A stretch of 6,000 nucleotides of DNA from an uncultured Burkholderiaceae bacterium (lineage in GTDB: Bacteria; Pseudomonadota; Gammaproteobacteria; Burkholderiales; Burkholderiaceae). The DNA lies in NCBI GenBank assembly GCA_937871985.1, contig CALMPB010000004.1, forward strand, positions 1-6,000. Direction: 5' to 3'. Within the stretch, counting starts at the first letter, position 1, and the number at the start of each line of letters is the position of its first letter. Shown here in pieces: positions 5,139-6,000 of the stretch. The position numbers and the translations under genes are program-made. The notes beneath the pieces were generated by a model that searched no databases, had not been told where the DNA came from, and worked only from the letters and a program-made list of their open reading frames with translations.

Positions 5139-6000
5139 TTATCCCTTGGCGCCATCCAGCCAAGGTTTCCACACCGCCTCGTTCTTGTCGATCCATTCCT
5201 TGACGACGGCGTCGAGATCCTTGCCCTGCTTGTCGACCGCCAGCATCAATTTCTGTTGTTCGGTCGCATCCATCTTGAACGCCTTGAGGAAGGCGTAGGC
5301 CGCAGGCCACTTGGCGCCGAAGCCCGACCAGACGATCTTGTCGACATCCGGAGGCGTGATGCAGTGGTCGTTGGTCTGCTGCTTGCAGGGCGGCATCGTC
5401 ACCCAGCCCACATCGTTCTCGGCCAGCGCGTAATGCGGACCCCAGAACATCATGATCAGCGGCGTCTTGGCCGCTTCGGCTGCTTCCAGCTCCGCGACCA
5501 GCGCGCCTTCCGAACCCGACGGCACGGCCGTGTAGGGCATGGCGTTGTCGGCCAGGATGGTCGCCGCGCGCGAGCCCCAGTCGGACGGGTAGTCGAGGAA
5601 GCGGCCGTTCGGCGCCGTCTCCGGCGTCGCCAGCGCCTGCACGCATTCAGGCTTGGTCAGCGCATTCCAGTCCGGCAGGCCGGGGCAGATCTTCTCCATG
5701 AACTTCGGATAGATCCAGCCTTCCTGCGTCTTCAGGTCGAGCTTGCCGATGTCCTCGATCTGCTTGGCGGCCAGCACCTTCGGATAGATGTCGCCGACAT
5801 TGTTGAGCCAGATCTCGACGGAGGCGCTGAGCGAGCCATCGGCGAGGCCTGAGAATTGCGGGAAGTTGCCGGCGGTGACGTATTCGACCTTATAGCCGAG
5901 CTTCTCCAATATCTGTCCGGCGATGTGGGTCGACACATGCGCACCCGTCCATTCCAGCATCGCCAGCTTGATCGGCTCATCCTTCGCCCCGAGATCGGCG
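5139..6000 (-). CDS. Glycine betaine/choline-type ABC transporter substrate-binding protein (N-terminus outside window)
   Basis: The frame is open through the right edge of the window, and 286 residues are visible before TAA (complement of 5139-5141). The Met at 5960 is internal: coding sequence continues upstream as ADLGAKDEPIKLA, which is the expected first strand of the mature protein, so the start and a presumed export signal lie just beyond 6000. The fragment matches the OpuAC/ProX type of periplasmic binding protein: an EWTGAHVSTHIAGQIL region, the SASVEIWLNNVGDIYP segment, an FLDYPSDWG segment and MFWGPHYALAENDVGW in the second lobe. It is rich in Trp, as expected of a fold that binds quaternary ammonium ligands through an aromatic cage; I cannot say which Trp residues form it. 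Four cysteines lie in two close pairs (fragment residues 105/119 and 205/213), possibly two disulfides. It is the first visible gene of the operon. Glycine betaine, choline or proline betaine are all possible ligands. Confidence 0.92.
   Translation of the reverse strand, partial: ADLGAKDEPIKLAMLEWTGAHVSTHIAGQILEKLGYKVEYVTAGNFPQFSGLADGSLSASVEIWLNNVGDIYPKVLAAKQIEDIGKLDLKTQEGWIYPKFMEKICPGLPDWNALTKPECVQALATPETAPNGRFLDYPSDWGSRAATILADNAMPYTAVPSGSEGALVAELEAAEAAKTPLIMMFWGPHYALAENDVGWVTMPPCKQQTNDHCITPPDVDKIVWSGFGAKWPAAYAFLKAFKMDATEQQKLMLAVDKQGKDLDAVVKEWIDKNEAVWKPWLDGAKG

Noticed and set aside
5058..5852. 264-residue plus-strand frame opposite the binding-protein gene
   Set aside because: It is antisense to a clear binding-protein gene and dominated by Arg, Gly, Leu and His; its start lies in the intercistronic gap with no supporting signal.

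Overview
The window looks like a high-GC alphaproteobacterial chromosome, most likely a Rhizobiales member of the Mesorhizobium type. I infer this from strong G/C preference at third codon positions, long spurious open frames on both strands, and an osmolyte-type ABC transporter with a fused double permease. No database was searched, so the genus is a guess.

Layout from left to right. Positions 1-465 (+) hold the 3' end of a TPR-repeat protein whose start lies outside the window. Positions 466-702 are an AT-richer intergenic stretch with a small hairpin, an 8-bp palindrome and an extended -10 promoter. Positions 703-1008 (+) encode an unrecognised 101-residue protein with a strong Shine-Dalgarno sequence and five cysteines in its last 27 residues. 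Positions 1009-1302 contain no convincing gene but hold two hairpins. Positions 1303-1866 (+) encode a carboxymuconolactone decarboxylase/AhpD-like protein that keeps the CxxC pair but lacks the usual downstream histidine.

The rest of the window is a minus-strand operon, read from right to left: a glycine betaine/choline-type periplasmic binding protein (5139 to beyond 6000, N-terminus outside), a ProV-type ATPase (3984-5051), and a 703-residue permease made of two ProW-like halves (1876-3987). The ATPase and permease genes overlap by ATGA. A strong hairpin lies between the binding-protein and ATPase genes. Together the three products would form an osmoprotectant (quaternary amine) importer: the binding protein captures ligand in the periplasm, the fused permease supplies both membrane halves, and two ATPase copies drive transport. 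The permease gene ends only 9 bp from the convergent CMD-like gene, with a hairpin spanning the junction.

I see no mobile element, tRNA, rRNA or CRISPR array. No wholly new system is evident. The most unusual items are the Cys-tailed small protein, the fused tandem permease, the His-less AhpD-like protein, and the intercistronic hairpin in the transporter operon.
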